From positions 62,001 through 126,000 of the forward strand of contig NZ_JAFBCV010000001.1 in the NCBI RefSeq assembly GCF_016907895.1: a stretch of DNA of 64,000 nucleotides, written 5' to 3'. Source of the DNA: Shouchella xiaoxiensis. GTDB lineage: Bacteria; Bacillota; Bacilli; Bacillales; Bacillaceae_D. Made by a program: the position numbers and the translations under genes. Positions 11,280 through 22,344 of this stretch are shown one piece after another; the stretch's first letter is position 1; every line of letters starts with the position of its first letter. Under the pieces are notes generated by a model. That model was not told the DNA's origin, ran no database searches, and saw only the letters and a program-made list of their open reading frames with translations.

Positions 11280-12118
11280 GCCAGACTGCACTTACATCAA
11301 AACGAGATCCGTTTCGCTGGTTGAAGGTTTCCATCGCTTTTCTGTCTGCTATTGCCTTCTTATTTCCAATCGTCTGGATGTTTTTTGTCTCAATGAAGCC
11401 AGAGGGAACGGCAGCAAGCTCGGCCATTGATTGGTTTTTGCCACCTTATACGTTCAGCAACTACATCAACATCATTGCCGGGAGCGATGTGTTTTTATGG
11501 ATTTGGAATAGCTTTTTTGTGGGCGCGGTGACGACCTTGCTGACGCTTGTGTTGACATCAATGGCAGCATTTGCGTTTTCAAAAATGCGCTTTCGCTATC
11601 GAAAAGCACTTTACTTATTCTTTTTAGCCGGATTAATGGTACCGGGAGAAGCAATGATTATTCCGCTTTATGAAATTGTGGGATCAATGGGTCTGCTGGA
11701 TACGTATGCCGGCTTAATTCTTCCGGGAATCGCAGCGCCGCTTGGCGTCATCATCTTAAAGAGCTTCTTTGATGGGGTTCCAAACGAGCTAATTGAGAGC
11801 GCTAGACTAGATGGCTGCAGTGACTTTCGCTTGTACTGGAGTATTGTCCTGCCCCTTGCAAAAGCTGCGGTGGCGGCGGTAGGAATCTTAACCTTTATCG
11901 GTTCATGGAATAACTTTCTCTGGCCGTATTTAGCGATTATATCGGAATCACTTTATACACTGCCGGTCGGTATACCGATGTTCAACTCAAATTATTCAGA
12001 GACATATATTTTGCCAATGACCGTTAATGCGATTGCGTCACTGCCTGTGATCATTGCTTTCCTCTTCTTTGAAAAGCAAATCGTAAAAGGGGTAAGTTTT
12101 TCAGGAATTAAAGGGTGA
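11276..12118 (+). CDS. araQ: ABC transporter permease (AraQ-like)
   Basis: MalG-type permease, 280 residues, six predicted membrane segments, EAA loop ELIESARLDGCSDFRLYWS. It starts within the stop of araP. The C-terminal part has the usual FFEKQIVKGVSFSGIKG ending of this permease group. It pairs with AraP. Confidence 0.85.
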   Translation: MSQTALTSKRDPFRWLKVSIAFLSAIAFLFPIVWMFFVSMKPEGTAASSAIDWFLPPYTFSNYINIIAGSDVFLWIWNSFFVGAVTTLLTLVLTSMAAFAFSKMRFRYRKALYLFFLAGLMVPGEAMIIPLYEIVGSMGLLDTYAGLILPGIAAPLGVIILKSFFDGVPNELIESARLDGCSDFRLYWSIVLPLAKAAVAAVGILTFIGSWNNFLWPYLAIISESLYTLPVGIPMFNSNYSETYILPMTVNAIASLPVIIAFLFFEKQIVKGVSFSGIKG

Positions 12119-12143
12119 GATCCTAATGAAAGGATGATGGTTG

Positions 12144-12791
12144 ATGGAGACTGCTGGTATAAGAGGAATTGCCTTGCGACTATGCGACTGGATTGTACGC
12201 TTAGCCTATGTAAACGGGCTCTGGCTTGGTTTTTCTTTACTAGGTGGAGTGGTTTTAGGATTTTTTCCAGCACTACGAGCCATGTTTGTTGTCATGAAAA
12301 AGTGGTGCATGAATGAGGATGATTTTTCTCTTGTTCCTTTGTTCTATAAAGAATGGAAGCGCTCTTTTTGGCAGGCGAATAAACTCGGCTACACCGTTCT
12401 AAGCGTAGGCACTGTTCTCGTTCTCGATTACGTCATCGTGATGGAGCTAGCGTTTACCGGTTCTCAAGCAGTCGCGGCATTTCTTGTCTTATGTCTTGTA
12501 CTGTATGCGTTAATGCTTTTGTTTATCGGCCCTGCGCTGGTGCACTTTTCACACCGCTCGATCTATCCCTTTCTAAAGAGCGTCATGCTTTATTCCGTTG
12601 CGTCGCTGCCGTATGCGCTTCTAATGGGACTTTTTCTAAGTGTAGCCACAGTCTTATTCCTTATGGTTCCACCCGCAGCAGTTTGCTTTGGCGGGAGTTT
12701 GTTTGCTTGGATTACAACGAGTGTAAGTTTACGCGCATTTGCACGAACAAATCAATTAGTCGATACGACGAAAGAGGCGGAAACAATATGA
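12144..12791 (+). CDS. DUF624 membrane protein (YesL-like), second copy
   Basis: Second DUF624 protein in the window, 215 residues from the ATG at 12144, with about five hydrophobic segments. It shares the family start pattern ([28 protein letters not shown]) with the copy after the Yes-like permeases. It follows araQ by 25 nt and overlaps the next arabinofuranosidase gene by 4 nt, so it belongs to this operon. Function is unknown; the repeated placement behind sugar permeases suggests a role linked to import. Confidence 0.78.
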   Translation: METAGIRGIALRLCDWIVRLAYVNGLWLGFSLLGGVVLGFFPALRAMFVVMKKWCMNEDDFSLVPLFYKEWKRSFWQANKLGYTVLSVGTVLVLDYVIVMELAFTGSQAVAAFLVLCLVLYALMLLFIGPALVHFSHRSIYPFLKSVMLYSVASLPYALLMGLFLSVATVLFLMVPPAAVCFGGSLFAWITTSVSLRAFARTNQLVDTTKEAETI

Positions 12792-14245
12792 CAAATCAAG
12801 TACGAGCAACGGTCTATGCAAACAAAGCAGGGGCCGAGATTAATCCGGCCATTTATGGTCATTTTGCCGAACATCTAGGACGATGTATTTATGAGGGGAT
12901 TTGGGTGGGGGAAGACTCGCCCATTGCCAATAAAAAGGGGTTGCGATTGGATGTTTTAACAGCTCTGAAAGAATTACAAATACCGGTTTTACGCTGGCCA
13001 GGAGGCTGTTTTGCTGACGAGTACCATTGGAAAGATGGCATTGGTCCTCGTGAGAAAAGAAAGAAAATGGTTAATACCCATTGGGGCGGTACTGTTGAAA
13101 CGAATCAGTTTGGTACGCATGAATTTATGTTGCTATGTGAAGAGATTGGCGCAGCTCCATACATTAATGGAAATGTTGGCAGTGGCGAAGTCCTTGAGAT
13201 GCAGGAATGGGTTGAATACTTAACTGCTTCAGAGGGGAGCCCGATGGCAGACGAGCGGGCACAAAATGGTCGTGCTGAACCGTGGGAGTTACCATACTTC
13301 GGTGTCGGCAATGAGAGTTGGGGCTGTGGTGGCAATATGCGCCCTGAGTATTATGCTGATTTATATCGACGTTATCAAACGTACGTAAGAAAATACGGGG
13401 ACAAACCAATTTACAAAATTGCCTGTGGTGCCAATGTGGACGATTACAATTGGACAGAAGTATTAATGAAACAGGCGTTGAATTATATGGATGGGCTGAC
13501 TTTACACTACTATACGGTGCCTGGTACATGGCAGAAAAAAGGGGCAGCTACAGGGTTTAGTGAGCAGGAATGGGATGAGACGATTCAGAAAGCGCTCCAT
13601 ATGGATGAATTAATTACGAAACATAGCGCGATCATGGACGAATATGATCCGGAAAAACGAGTCGGTTTAATCGTAGACGAGTGGGGCACTTGGTACGATG
13701 TTGAACCAGGAACAAACCCGGGCTTCTTATTCCAACAAAACAGCATTCGCGATGCACTTGTCGCAGGCATTACCTTAAATATTTTCAATCAACATGCAGA
13801 CCGCGTGCATATGGCAAATTTGGCACAAACGATAAATGTGCTTCAGTCGATTGTTTTGACAGAGGGCGATAAAATGCTCAAGACACCAACCTACCATGTG
13901 TTTGAGCTTTACAAAGTGCATCAAGGCGGAAGGGCATTGCCGATTGAGATAAAAGACGAGAGGCTACATTTATCGGCATCGACTGATCAATCGGGAAGGA
14001 CACATATTAGCGTCTGCAATCTCTCTCAAGCTGAATCTGTGCCACTAGAACTAGCCTTTGATGGGGGAGGAGCTTCAGATCGCTGGCAGGCTTCAATTGT
14101 CGCTGGAGATGAGCGAGATGCTCATAATACATTTGATCAGCCCAATCGAGTCAGTCCAGTAGCGTTTACAGACTTCAAGCAGCAAAACAATCAGCTAAGT
14201 GCAGATTTACCACCGATGTCCGTTGCCGTTTTTTCACGCATATGA
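12788..14245 (+). CDS. Alpha-L-arabinofuranosidase, GH51 (Abf2/XsaA-like)
   Basis: Second intracellular GH51 enzyme, 485 residues. The start is fixed by an ATGA overlap with the DUF624 stop; a longer open frame upstream is only read-through into the DUF624 gene. The acid/base Glu is at 176 ([10 protein letters not shown]) and the nucleophile at 298 (VDEWGTWYD). These contexts differ from AbfA and resemble the B. subtilis Abf2/XsaA branch, which in that species complements AbfA on differently linked arabinan. It overlaps the downstream Cys-rich gene by 4 nt. Confidence 0.9.
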   Translation: MTNQVRATVYANKAGAEINPAIYGHFAEHLGRCIYEGIWVGEDSPIANKKGLRLDVLTALKELQIPVLRWPGGCFADEYHWKDGIGPREKRKKMVNTHWGGTVETNQFGTHEFMLLCEEIGAAPYINGNVGSGEVLEMQEWVEYLTASEGSPMADERAQNGRAEPWELPYFGVGNESWGCGGNMRPEYYADLYRRYQTYVRKYGDKPIYKIACGANVDDYNWTEVLMKQALNYMDGLTLHYYTVPGTWQKKGAATGFSEQEWDETIQKALHMDELITKHSAIMDEYDPEKRVGLIVDEWGTWYDVEPGTNPGFLFQQNSIRDALVAGITLNIFNQHADRVHMANLAQTINVLQSIVLTEGDKMLKTPTYHVFELYKVHQGGRALPIEIKDERLHLSASTDQSGRTHISVCNLSQAESVPLELAFDGGGASDRWQASIVAGDERDAHNTFDQPNRVSPVAFTDFKQQNNQLSADLPPMSVAVFSRI

Positions 14246-14478
14246 GCTGTTATAGATGTCTTCCACAAATGGAAGAACGCGAGATCCAGCAGCTGATTGC
14301 TGAGCAATTAGCACTTGAAACCGATCAAGTAAGCGAAGGAGAAGCCGCGAGTCGGTTAGCTGTATGTGAGAGCTGTGACCATTTAATTGACGCACATACA
14401 TGCGGTTTATGCGGATGTTACATTCATTTTCGAATCCGATTAGCATCTAAAACCTGTCCGGCAAACAAGGGCTGGTAA
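14242..14478 (+). CDS. Small Cys-rich DUF6171-like protein
   Basis: 78 residues, starting in an ATGA overlap with the arabinofuranosidase stop. The C-terminal half has CESCDHL, then CGLCGC, then a late CP before a final W, which looks like a small zinc-binding fold and matches what I know of the DUF6171 family. An N-terminal CYRC pair adds further possible ligands. No function is known. Tight coupling to the GH51 gene shows co-translation but need not mean shared function. Confidence 0.7.
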   Translation: MSCYRCLPQMEEREIQQLIAEQLALETDQVSEGEAASRLAVCESCDHLIDAHTCGLCGCYIHFRIRLASKTCPANKGW

Positions 14479-14488
14479 TGTTCGAAGG

Positions 14489-14517
14489 TTGTTGCGTCAC
14501 GGTCCGTTCATTATACT
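14489..14517 (+). promoter_or_regulatory. Candidate sigma-A promoter for the regulator genes
   Basis: TTGTTG at 14489-14494 and TATACT at 14512-14517 with a 17-nt spacer lie in the 64-nt gap before the ArsR-type gene. The -35 box is imperfect. Confidence 0.4.
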
Positions 14518-14542
14518 AAGGCTAATAAGCAGATTTTAGAAA

Positions 14543-15460
14543 ATGGGTGGAGAAATGGAATTAGAGTTAGATTTAACAGAACAGTCTTTGCCTGTATACG
14601 AAGCGCTCGCAAGCCGAGTCCGCTTAAATGTGCTGCAGTTGTTGGCGGAACGGGCGATGAATATTCGTGAACTTGCTGAGTCGCAGCAGGTGAGCAGCGC
14701 GATCATGACAAAGCATGTGCAAAAATTAGAGAAAGCAGGACTGATTCAAACCGAGCAGGTGCGGGGAAGAGCAGGAATGCAGAAAGTATGTAAACTTCGG
14801 GTGAAACAAGCTGAGATTACCTTCCCAGATACCGGCACCTCTGTCCATCCTTATCATGAAAGTCATGTATCAGTCGGGCATTTTACTGATTTTCAAGTGG
14901 AGCCAACATGTGGACTTGCGACTGTGGAATCAATAATTGGAGAGTTTGACGAGCCAAGGTATTTTCTTGATCCAATGCGAGTAAATGCACAAATCTTATG
15001 GTTTTATAAAGGATTTGTTGAATACAAGCTGTCCAATTTCATGCACTCGGGAGAGAAGCCGAAAGAACTGCAAATATCATTGGAACTCTCATCGGAGGCG
15101 CCTTTTACAAATGACAACTGGCCGTCGGATATTTCATTTAGTTTAAATGGAACAGCGCTTGGTCAGTGGAGAAGTCCCGGAGATTTTGGCGACCAGCCGG
15201 GCAGGTATACGCCAGCGTGGTGGCCGCGGACAATTAATCAATATGGGTTATTAAAAGTCATTCGTATAACCGAGACAGGGACGTTTATTGATGGCAAACA
15301 GCTCTCGAATGTGACGATTCATGATGTCCATATCCGAAACAAAGTCTGGACTTTTAAAGTGGCAGTTGAAGAAGGTGAAAAAATAGGTGGAGTAACCTTA
15401 TTTGGCTCTTCATTTGGAAACTACAATCAAGACATGATCTTCCGTTTGTATTACGAATAA
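14543..15460 (+). CDS. ArsR-type transcriptional regulator with a long C-terminal domain
   Basis: About residues 15-90 form a winged helix of the ArsR/HTH_20 type (YEALASRVRLNVLQLLAE, then VSSAIMTKHVQKLEKAG). The remaining 200 or so residues are mainly beta-strand-like and unlike classical short ArsR proteins (about 100 residues). They may form a ligand-sensing domain. Related long regulators occur beside sugar-degradation genes in Bacillales. No metal-binding cysteine pair is evident in the helix region. The start is uncertain: ATG at 14543 or at 14555 (GGTGGAG is very close to the second). The neighbours suggest control of arabinan or arabinose genes; the classic AraR repressor is not in the window. 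Confidence 0.72.
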   Translation: MGGEMELELDLTEQSLPVYEALASRVRLNVLQLLAERAMNIRELAESQQVSSAIMTKHVQKLEKAGLIQTEQVRGRAGMQKVCKLRVKQAEITFPDTGTSVHPYHESHVSVGHFTDFQVEPTCGLATVESIIGEFDEPRYFLDPMRVNAQILWFYKGFVEYKLSNFMHSGEKPKELQISLELSSEAPFTNDNWPSDISFSLNGTALGQWRSPGDFGDQPGRYTPAWWPRTINQYGLLKVIRITETGTFIDGKQLSNVTIHDVHIRNKVWTFKVAVEEGEKIGGVTLFGSSFGNYNQDMIFRLYYE

Positions 15461-15509
15461 CCGTGTAGCTGGGGGCTTATTGCTCCCACCTACACCGAAA
15501 GGAGAACAG

Positions 15510-16403
15510 ATGAGTCTTTACAATAACCAACTTAGGAGCGAGCCTCATTTTCCCGTGGTCAAATTTTATTATTATAAAGAGTGGCGTCAGTTCGAAATGA
15601 AGCCCCATGCCCATGAGGCAATTGAGTTCATGCATGTGCTATCTGGCAGTTGTAAAGTTGAAACGAACACGGAATCCTACCAGTTAAAAAAAGGTCAAAT
15701 TATTTTCTTAGATGCACATACGAGCCATCGACTTATTGTGACCGAAAAATGTAGAATGTTTAATCTCGAAATATCTTTTCAAAAGGGTCGAACCGCCTTT
15801 CCACCGTTCTGTGAATTATACAAAGAAAACGAGGCATTACGTTTAATGATGACAAACAAGAAACCGCATTTGCTTCTTCATGATTCTGATGATACATATC
15901 AATGTTTACGGAGACTGATAATGGAAGTCGACAAGAAGAGCAAACAAACCGACTTTATGGTACAGCTGTTACTCAGTGAGTATCTGATTCGTGTTGCGGG
16001 TTTGGCAGAAATTGAATACAGAGAAACGGATCAACAGTATACAAGCAGGGTCATATCGTATATCCATCAAAATTATGATAGAGAAGTTCGCGTGGCTGAG
16101 ATTGCTGATGCCGTTCATTTACACCCCGGTTACCTCCAACGTGTGTTCAAAGTTTCGACAGGGACGTCCATTCATGAATTCCTCGTTTTATATCGAATGA
16201 AGAAAGCAAAAGCAATGCTGGCTGAAACGGACATCAGCATTACAGATATTCCCCATTATATTGGCATGAATTCTCAACAATATTTCAGCACGACATTCAA
16301 AAAATATGTGCAGTGTACCCCAAGTGCATACCGAAAAAGGCATCAATTTAATGAAGCGCTCAGAAGAAAAAGTGAGGATATTAAACATTTATCAGAAAGA
16401 TAA
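15510..16403 (+). CDS. AraC-family regulator with N-terminal cupin domain
   Basis: 297 residues from the ATG at 15510, chosen because AAAGGAG stands 6 nt before it. The N-terminal cupin (about residues 15-100, with HAHEAIEFMHVLSG and KKGQIIFLDAHTSH) probably binds a sugar. The C-terminal 100 residues carry two helix-turn-helix units (VAEIADAVHLHPGYLQRVFK and ITDIPHYIGMNSQQYFSTTF). It precedes the araLMDBA operon, so it is a likely activator of arabinose catabolism. That link is positional. Confidence 0.85.
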   Translation: MSLYNNQLRSEPHFPVVKFYYYKEWRQFEMKPHAHEAIEFMHVLSGSCKVETNTESYQLKKGQIIFLDAHTSHRLIVTEKCRMFNLEISFQKGRTAFPPFCELYKENEALRLMMTNKKPHLLLHDSDDTYQCLRRLIMEVDKKSKQTDFMVQLLLSEYLIRVAGLAEIEYRETDQQYTSRVISYIHQNYDREVRVAEIADAVHLHPGYLQRVFKVSTGTSIHEFLVLYRMKKAKAMLAETDISITDIPHYIGMNSQQYFSTTFKKYVQCTPSAYRKRHQFNEALRRKSEDIKHLSER

Positions 16404-16413
16404 GTTCGATTAT

Positions 16414-16427
16414 TGAAAGCGCTTTTA
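16414..16427 (+). promoter_or_regulatory. Candidate cre (CcpA) site upstream of araL
   Basis: TGAAAGCGCTTTTA matches the cre consensus at 12-13 of 14 positions and is largely palindromic. It lies about 100 nt before the araL start, in the only non-coding gap ahead of the arabinose operon. Confidence 0.5.
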
Positions 16428-16528
16428 TGAGGTCGGGGGTATGATGAAACCACTTAAACCACCAACTGAGCAGTAATTTGAAGTGATGAAACTAGATGTG
16501 CCACAGAGATAAGAGGTGAGGATTCCAA

Positions 16529-17317
16529 ATGCTCAAAGATATAGAAGCTGTCCTGTTTGATATCGACGGAACCATTTTTCAAGGGGATCGTTTGATAGAG
16601 GGAGCGAAGGAGACGATTGATGCACTTCAGGCTAAAGGGATCAACATTGCTTATGTGAGCAATCGTGGAAATGTCTCGCAGCAGGAAGGCTGTAACAAGC
16701 TCAGGCTTCACGGAATTAAAGCAGATCCAGCCTCCCTTATTTTATCTTCAACGGTCACTGCTTTCTTCATAAAAAAACATTATCCACAAGCAGCCGTTTG
16801 GATTCTCGGAAACAAAGGGTTAGGAGAAGAAATGCCCCGTCATGGTGTGCTCCTTGCCAAGAAACCGGAAGAAGCTGATTTTGTTGTCATCACGCTCCAT
16901 GATGAAATTACCTACAGTGAACTAAATGACGCCTTTAAAGCGACATCAATGGGCGCACGGTTAATCGCGACGAACGCCGATAAAACCTACCCGAACGAAG
17001 ATGGTGCAGCTATTGATGTAGCAGGATTTATCGGAGCGATTGAAGCTGCAACGGGGCGCAAGACAGAATTGGTTATTGGCAAACCATCTTGCTTTATGGC
17101 AGAAGCGGCGCTCAGCTATTTACAAACATCCCCGGCAAGCTGCCTTATTGTTGGCGATAGCTTGGAATCGGATATCGGACTTGGCCGAATGCAGGGGATG
17201 AAAACAGCCCTCGTATTAACGGGAAATGCTAGTAAAGGGGAAGCAGAGAGCCTTCCAGCAAGAAGGCGTCCTGACTTTATTCTCTCCAGTATCGCAGAGC
17301 TAAGGAGGTACGTATGA
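16529..17317 (+). CDS. araL: HAD-superfamily sugar phosphatase (AraL-like)
   Basis: 262 residues of the NagD/p-nitrophenyl-phosphatase type of HAD enzymes. The catalytic motif DIDGT has the nucleophile Asp11 and acid/base Asp13. A later [12 protein letters not shown] gives the metal-binding acidic pair. In B. subtilis AraL is a promiscuous sugar-phosphate phosphatase in the arabinose operon. It may prevent toxic build-up of phosphorylated intermediates. GAGGTGAGG precedes the ATG. The stop overlaps araM by 4 nt. Confidence 0.85.
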   Translation: MLKDIEAVLFDIDGTIFQGDRLIEGAKETIDALQAKGINIAYVSNRGNVSQQEGCNKLRLHGIKADPASLILSSTVTAFFIKKHYPQAAVWILGNKGLGEEMPRHGVLLAKKPEEADFVVITLHDEITYSELNDAFKATSMGARLIATNADKTYPNEDGAAIDVAGFIGAIEAATGRKTELVIGKPSCFMAEAALSYLQTSPASCLIVGDSLESDIGLGRMQGMKTALVLTGNASKGEAESLPARRRPDFILSSIAELRRYV

Positions 17318-18501
17318 ATTTACAGTTCTTGCAAGAACGAATCAATCAATCCGGTGAAAAGTTAAATCCATTACCACTCGAAACCATTGTTGTGGAAAAA
17401 GAGGCGTTTAAGAAAGCAGCAGCATTTATTGCGCATCGTGCTAAACGAAGGGTCTTACTCGTTGCTGATACGTTTACGTATGCAGCCGCGGGAAAGCAAC
17501 TGATCGATTTGCTCCTGACGGAAAAAGTTTTGCCCGATGTTCATCTCGTAAAGCCGAACAAAAACGGCGATGTACTCGCGGATGAGGTCTCATTAGTCGA
17601 TCTCTTTCTGAGCCTAAAAGAAGATACGGACCTGCTTGTCGCTGTTGGCTCAGGTACTATCCATGATCTTGTTCGCTTTATAAGCGGGAAGAGCGGTAAG
17701 CCATTCGTGTCCATTCCTACTGCTCCATCGGTGGATGGCTTTACATCGCTCGGTGCACCGATTGTGGTGAGAGGAGAAAAAAAGACGTATCAACTCGTTG
17801 CGCCAATGGCGTTGTTTGCCGATACTGCCGTGTTGCAACAGGCGCCAACGGCCTTAGTTGCCGCAGGCTTCGGAGATATGATTGGCAAGTATACTTCGCT
17901 ATTAGACTGGCGCATTGGCTCGATTGTAAAGAACGAACCGTATTCTCCGTTGGTAGCCGAATTAACAAGGGAGGCGCTGGACGGTTGTGTTGATCACGTT
18001 GACGAAATTGCAGCAAAAACCGAAGAAGGTGTTCAGCGGTTAATGGAGGCTCTATTGTTGTCTGGACTAGCGATGGCGCTATTCGGCTATTCACATCCAG
18101 CCTCTGGAGCAGAGCATCATCTGTCCCATTATTGGGAAATGAAGGCGCTGGAGAAAGAAGAGAAGCAACTGCTACATGGTGCCAAAGTCGGCCGCTCAAC
18201 CTTGGTGATTACCCAATTTTATAAAGAAACGATCGTACCGGAACTGCCTGAGTTAATGGGAGTGGAACATATTCAGCAGGTTCGCCAACGGATTGAAGAA
18301 TTGCCGAGCGTGGAGTTTATTCAATCACAGCTTGAACGGGTAGGCTGGACGAAAGAGCTGGTACCCATTCCAAAGAGTCTGATTGAGCAGAGCTTAAGAG
18401 AAGCTCATCTATTAAGAGATCGTTACACACTCTTACGCTTGTACAACGATTACAAGGGAGGAAGAAGCGATGCTTACCGAACTAAAACAGCAAGTCTATA
18501 A
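17314..18501 (+). CDS. araM: Glycerol-1-phosphate dehydrogenase (AraM/EgsA-like)
   Basis: Iron-containing-alcohol-dehydrogenase-like protein, 395 residues. It has the NAD-binding region [18 protein letters not shown] and [17 protein letters not shown], and metal-ligand histidines in [16 protein letters not shown]. subtilis AraM is an NAD(P)-dependent sn-glycerol-1-phosphate dehydrogenase (nickel form), so its place in an arabinose operon is unexplained in function. The start overlaps araL (ATGA), and the 3' end overlaps araD by 32 nt. Confidence 0.87.
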   Translation: MNLQFLQERINQSGEKLNPLPLETIVVEKEAFKKAAAFIAHRAKRRVLLVADTFTYAAAGKQLIDLLLTEKVLPDVHLVKPNKNGDVLADEVSLVDLFLSLKEDTDLLVAVGSGTIHDLVRFISGKSGKPFVSIPTAPSVDGFTSLGAPIVVRGEKKTYQLVAPMALFADTAVLQQAPTALVAAGFGDMIGKYTSLLDWRIGSIVKNEPYSPLVAELTREALDGCVDHVDEIAAKTEEGVQRLMEALLLSGLAMALFGYSHPASGAEHHLSHYWEMKALEKEEKQLLHGAKVGRSTLVITQFYKETIVPELPELMGVEHIQQVRQRIEELPSVEFIQSQLERVGWTKELVPIPKSLIEQSLREAHLLRDRYTLLRLYNDYKGGRSDAYRTKTASL

Positions 18502-19177
18502 TGCGAATATGGCTTTACCGGAGCACGGACTCGTTACGATGACATGGGGAAATGCGAGCGGTATTGACAGAAGTCAAAATATTGTTGCGATTAAGCCGAG
18601 TGGACTTGATTACGCAGAAATGAGTCCAGACGATATGGTGCTCGTCTCGCTTGAGGGAGAAATCGTGGAAGGATCGCTTCGCCCATCGTCTGATCTGCAA
18701 ACACATCTTGTATTATACCGCGCTTTTGCTGATATTGGTGGGATTGTTCACACGCATTCAACTTGGGCGACAGGCTGGGCTCAAGCGGGAAAAGCGATTC
18801 CTGCATTTGGTACGACACATGCCGATTATTTTTACGGCGACATTCCGTGCACGAGAGAGATGACCGAAACGGAAATTCGCGGCAGCTATGAACAGGAAAC
18901 GGGACATGTAATCGCAGAAACGTTTGAGCTAGGAAATCCGATGCAGATGCCGGCTGTGCTTGTTCATGGTCACGCGCCGTTTACGTGGGGGCGCTCTCCA
19001 CAAGAAGCCGTTTATCATGCAGTTGTCTTGGAAGAGGTAGCGAAAATGGCTTCCAATACAGTTGGCTTAAATCCTCAAGCAGCAGGAATTTCTCAAACAT
19101 TACTGGATCGTCACTATTTGCGCAAGCATGGAGAACACGCCTATTACGGTCAGAGAGGAAGTGATCGGGATGATTAA
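18470..19177 (+). CDS. araD: L-ribulose-5-phosphate 4-epimerase
   Basis: Class II aldolase-like zinc enzyme, 235 residues, that converts L-ribulose-5-phosphate to D-xylulose-5-phosphate. Visible family motifs: [10 protein letters not shown] (phosphate binding), [10 protein letters not shown], the zinc histidines in [13 protein letters not shown] and a later [16 protein letters not shown] precedes the ATG inside the araM end. It overlaps araB by 8 nt. Confidence 0.93.
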   Translation: MLTELKQQVYNANMALPEHGLVTMTWGNASGIDRSQNIVAIKPSGLDYAEMSPDDMVLVSLEGEIVEGSLRPSSDLQTHLVLYRAFADIGGIVHTHSTWATGWAQAGKAIPAFGTTHADYFYGDIPCTREMTETEIRGSYEQETGHVIAETFELGNPMQMPAVLVHGHAPFTWGRSPQEAVYHAVVLEEVAKMASNTVGLNPQAAGISQTLLDRHYLRKHGEHAYYGQRGSDRDD

Positions 19178-20858
19178 GCACTATACAATTGGAATCGATT
19201 ATGGAACTGAATCAGGCAGAGCCGTGCTTGTTGATTTAGCAAACGGAGAAGAAGTAGCCGAGCATGTAACGCCTTATATACATGGCGTGATCGATCAGCA
19301 TTTGCCTGCAGGAGGAGTCGTACTGGAGCGAGAATGGGCGCTTCAGCACCCGCGTGATTATATCGATGTTCTTGAACAATCTGTTCCAGCAGTGCTGAAG
19401 GAGGCGGGGGTTGATCCAAGTCAGGTCATTGGCATTGGCATTGATTTTACTGCCTGTACAATGCTCCCGGTTGATGAAGATGGTGAACCGCTTTGTTTTC
19501 AAGCAGGCTTTGCAAACCGCCCTCATGCGTGGGTGAAATTATGGAAGCATCATGCAGCACAGGATGAGGCAGATGAGATCAATCGAATTGGTGCAGAACG
19601 TGAAGAAGCCTTTCTTCAACGTTATGGGGGTAAGTATTCATCAGAATGGATGATGGCAAAGATATGGCAAGTCTTTAACGAGGACCGGGACATGTTTGAC
19701 GAAGCGGATGCTTTTCTCGAAGGGACGGACTGGGTAACCGCCCAGCTGACAGGAACAATTGTGCGAAACAGCTGCACCGCTGGTTATAAAGCGATGTGGC
19801 ATAAGCAGGACGGTTATCCTGATGACGCTTTTTTTGAAGCGTTGCATCCAGATTTAAGGCGCTTAACAGCAACAAAATTACGTGGTGAGATTCGAGCTCC
19901 AGGCGAGGCTGCTGGTAGCTTAACGAAAGAAATGGCCGAGCGAACCGGGCTCTTGCCAGGCATCGCTGTCGCTGTTGGCAATGTGGACGCCCATGTTTCC
20001 GTACCGGCGACAGGGGTGGTCACTCCAGGTAAGCTCGTCATGGCGATGGGGACGTCAATCTGTCATCTCGTTCTTGCAGAAGAAGAAAAAGAAGTGGAAG
20101 GCATGTGTGGCGTGGTTGAAGACGGGATTGTCCCCGGCTACTACGGCTATGAAGCCGGTCAATCAGCGGTCGGCGATATTTTTGCCTGGTTTATGGAGCA
20201 TGGCCTAACGTCGGATTTGGTTGATGAGGCGAAGCAAAAAAATAGACCGATTCATGCCTTGCTTGAAGAGAAAGCGGCAGCCTATCAACCAGGTGAAACC
20301 GGTTTGCTCGCATTAGATTGGTGGAACGGCAACCGTTCAACATTGGTTGATACAAACTTATCAGGAATCATTATCGGAATGACGCTGCAAACCAAATCAG
20401 AAGAAATTTACCGGACGTTGCTAGAGGCCACCGCGTTTGGAACAAAGAAAATTGTTGAAGCGTTTACGAAAGCCGGTGTTGAGGTAAATGAGCTGGTCGC
20501 CTGTGGTGGTTTACCGCAGAAAAACAACTTGTTGATGCAGATTTTTGCCGACGTCACGAATTTGGAAATTAAAGTGGCAGCATCGAAACAAACGCCAGCG
20601 TTAGGCGCGGCGATGTATGCCAGCGTCGCAGCAGGTGAAGCGGCGGGCGGTTACTCGACGATTTTTGCAGCGGCAGAAAAGATGGCGCGTGTACAGGAAA
20701 AGTCCTACAAGCCTAACGCAGAACGGGCGCAAGTCTATGAAGAAATTTACAAGGAATACAGCAAGCTTCATGATTATTTTGGTCGAGGAGAGAACGATGT
20801 CATGAAGACTTTACGAAGTGTACGAGACAAAGCAAAGGGAGGGACTGTTCTTGCTTAA
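19170..20858 (+). CDS. araB: Ribulokinase
   Basis: FGGY-family kinase, 562 residues from the ATG at 19170, that phosphorylates L-ribulose with ATP. The N-terminal phosphate loop reads [16 protein letters not shown]. The middle region has [15 protein letters not shown], and a C-terminal [17 protein letters not shown] is the FGGY signature region. The start is set by AGAGGAAG upstream and by homology to AraB N-termini; a longer in-frame reading from 19128 lies within araD. The 8-nt overlaps with both araD and araA imply tight coupling. Confidence 0.93.
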   Translation: MIKHYTIGIDYGTESGRAVLVDLANGEEVAEHVTPYIHGVIDQHLPAGGVVLEREWALQHPRDYIDVLEQSVPAVLKEAGVDPSQVIGIGIDFTACTMLPVDEDGEPLCFQAGFANRPHAWVKLWKHHAAQDEADEINRIGAEREEAFLQRYGGKYSSEWMMAKIWQVFNEDRDMFDEADAFLEGTDWVTAQLTGTIVRNSCTAGYKAMWHKQDGYPDDAFFEALHPDLRRLTATKLRGEIRAPGEAAGSLTKEMAERTGLLPGIAVAVGNVDAHVSVPATGVVTPGKLVMAMGTSICHLVLAEEEKEVEGMCGVVEDGIVPGYYGYEAGQSAVGDIFAWFMEHGLTSDLVDEAKQKNRPIHALLEEKAAAYQPGETGLLALDWWNGNRSTLVDTNLSGIIIGMTLQTKSEEIYRTLLEATAFGTKKIVEAFTKAGVEVNELVACGGLPQKNNLLMQIFADVTNLEIKVAASKQTPALGAAMYASVAAGEAAGGYSTIFAAAEKMARVQEKSYKPNAERAQVYEEIYKEYSKLHDYFGRGENDVMKTLRSVRDKAKGGTVLA

Positions 20859-22323
20859 CAACAAAACGGCACAATACTGGTTTATTGCTGGGAGTCAACC
20901 CTTATATGGGCAGAACGCAATTGATCAAGTCGCAGCTCATTCAGAAGAGATTGTTAAAGGTTTAAATGAATTATTACCTGAACCGCTTATCTTGAAGCCG
21001 GTCGCAACTTCGCCAGAGCGAATTACTTCGCTGTTAAGGGAAGCGAGTATGGATGAAAGCTGTGCAGGCATTATTACGTGGATGCATACGTTTTCCCCCG
21101 CGAAAATGTGGATTGCTGGATTAAAGGAACTAACGAAGCCGATGCTTCACCTTCACACCCAATACAACCGTGAGATTCCGTGGTCAACGATTGATATGGA
21201 TTTCATGAACTTGAACCAGTCTGCGCATGGTGACCGTGAATTTGGGTTTATGGTTTCACGAATGGGGATTGAACGAAAAGTAATGGCAGGACATTGGCAG
21301 GACCCAGCTCTTGCAAAACGAATGAGCGACTGGATGAGCACGGTCCGCGCCTACCAAGAAAGCAAGCAATTAAAGGTCGCCCGCTTCGGCGACAATATGC
21401 GAGAAGTTGCGGTAACAGAAGGAGATAAAGTTGAGGCGCAAATTAAGCTAGGCTGGTCGGTTTCAGGCTATGGGATTGGTGACTTAGTCGAGACGATTGC
21501 TTCGGTACAAGACAAAGATGTCGCTGCACTAATGGAGGAGTATCGCAGCCTTTACACGTTTCATCCTGATGCGGATGCTAACTCAATTGAAGAACAGGCC
21601 AAAATAGAGCTAGGGCTTGAAGCCTTTCTTCAACAAGGAGATTACCGCGCCTTTACAACGACATTTGAAGATTTGCATGGGATGAGCCAGCTACCAGGAC
21701 TAGCAGCGCAGCGTCTGATGGCGAAAGGCTATGGTTTTGCTGGAGAAGGCGATTGGAAAACAGCCGCATTTCTGCGAGTGCTTAAAGTGATGGCGGGCAA
21801 CGTCGGAACGTCCTTTATGGAGGATTACACCAATCATTTAGAAAAAGGTAACGAACTGATTTTAGGCTCACATATGCTAGAAGTTTGCCCGACAATTGCA
21901 GCAGAAAAACCAACGATTGTAGTAGCTCCTCTGTCAATGGGCGACAAAGCCGATCCGGCAAGACTTGTTTTTAAAGGAAAGTCTGGACGGGCGCTTAACG
22001 CAGCAATTATGGATGTTGGTTCACGCTTTCGGATTGTCGCAAACGAAGTCGATGCGGTGGAGAATAAGCAGGATATGCCCCAGCTCCCTGTAGCAAGTGT
22101 CTTGTGGAAACCGCTTCCTTCGTTTTCAGAAGCAACAGAAGCATGGATCTATGCTGGTGGAGCACATCACACGGTGTTGTCATACGAGGTTACGAAAGAG
22201 CAGCTCGCTGACTGGTCGAGTTTAATGGGCTTAGAATGTCTTGTGATTGGGGAAGAGTCGAGCGCAGCGCAAATACGAAAGGAATTGTTTTGGAATGAGC
22301 AGGCTTATTCAAGCAAGCGTTAA
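20851..22323 (+). CDS. araA: L-arabinose isomerase
   Basis: Cytoplasmic manganese-dependent enzyme, 490 residues, that converts L-arabinose to L-ribulose, the first step of the pathway. The start is a TTG at 20851: GGGAGGG lies 7 nt before it, it overlaps araB by 8 nt, and it gives the family-typical N-terminus ([16 protein letters not shown]). Other family segments are [15 protein letters not shown] and [14 protein letters not shown]. In B. subtilis araA is first in the operon; here it follows araB, so the gene order is inverted. Confidence 0.93.
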   Translation: MLNNKTAQYWFIAGSQPLYGQNAIDQVAAHSEEIVKGLNELLPEPLILKPVATSPERITSLLREASMDESCAGIITWMHTFSPAKMWIAGLKELTKPMLHLHTQYNREIPWSTIDMDFMNLNQSAHGDREFGFMVSRMGIERKVMAGHWQDPALAKRMSDWMSTVRAYQESKQLKVARFGDNMREVAVTEGDKVEAQIKLGWSVSGYGIGDLVETIASVQDKDVAALMEEYRSLYTFHPDADANSIEEQAKIELGLEAFLQQGDYRAFTTTFEDLHGMSQLPGLAAQRLMAKGYGFAGEGDWKTAAFLRVLKVMAGNVGTSFMEDYTNHLEKGNELILGSHMLEVCPTIAAEKPTIVVAPLSMGDKADPARLVFKGKSGRALNAAIMDVGSRFRIVANEVDAVENKQDMPQLPVASVLWKPLPSFSEATEAWIYAGGAHHTVLSYEVTKEQLADWSSLMGLECLVIGEESSAAQIRKELFWNEQAYSSKR

Positions 22324-22344
22324 TGCGTAGAAACGAGGTCGAGT

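Noticed and set aside
12491-12787. Open frame extending the second arabinofuranosidase by 99 residues upstream
   Set aside because: It runs through the DUF624 gene in another frame, has no family similarity and no good ribosome site; the ATGA overlap start at 12788 fits GH51.
13164-13529. 121-residue open frame antisense to the second arabinofuranosidase
   Set aside because: Composition is that of a shadow frame, with no start signal; the + strand gene has clear catalytic motifs.
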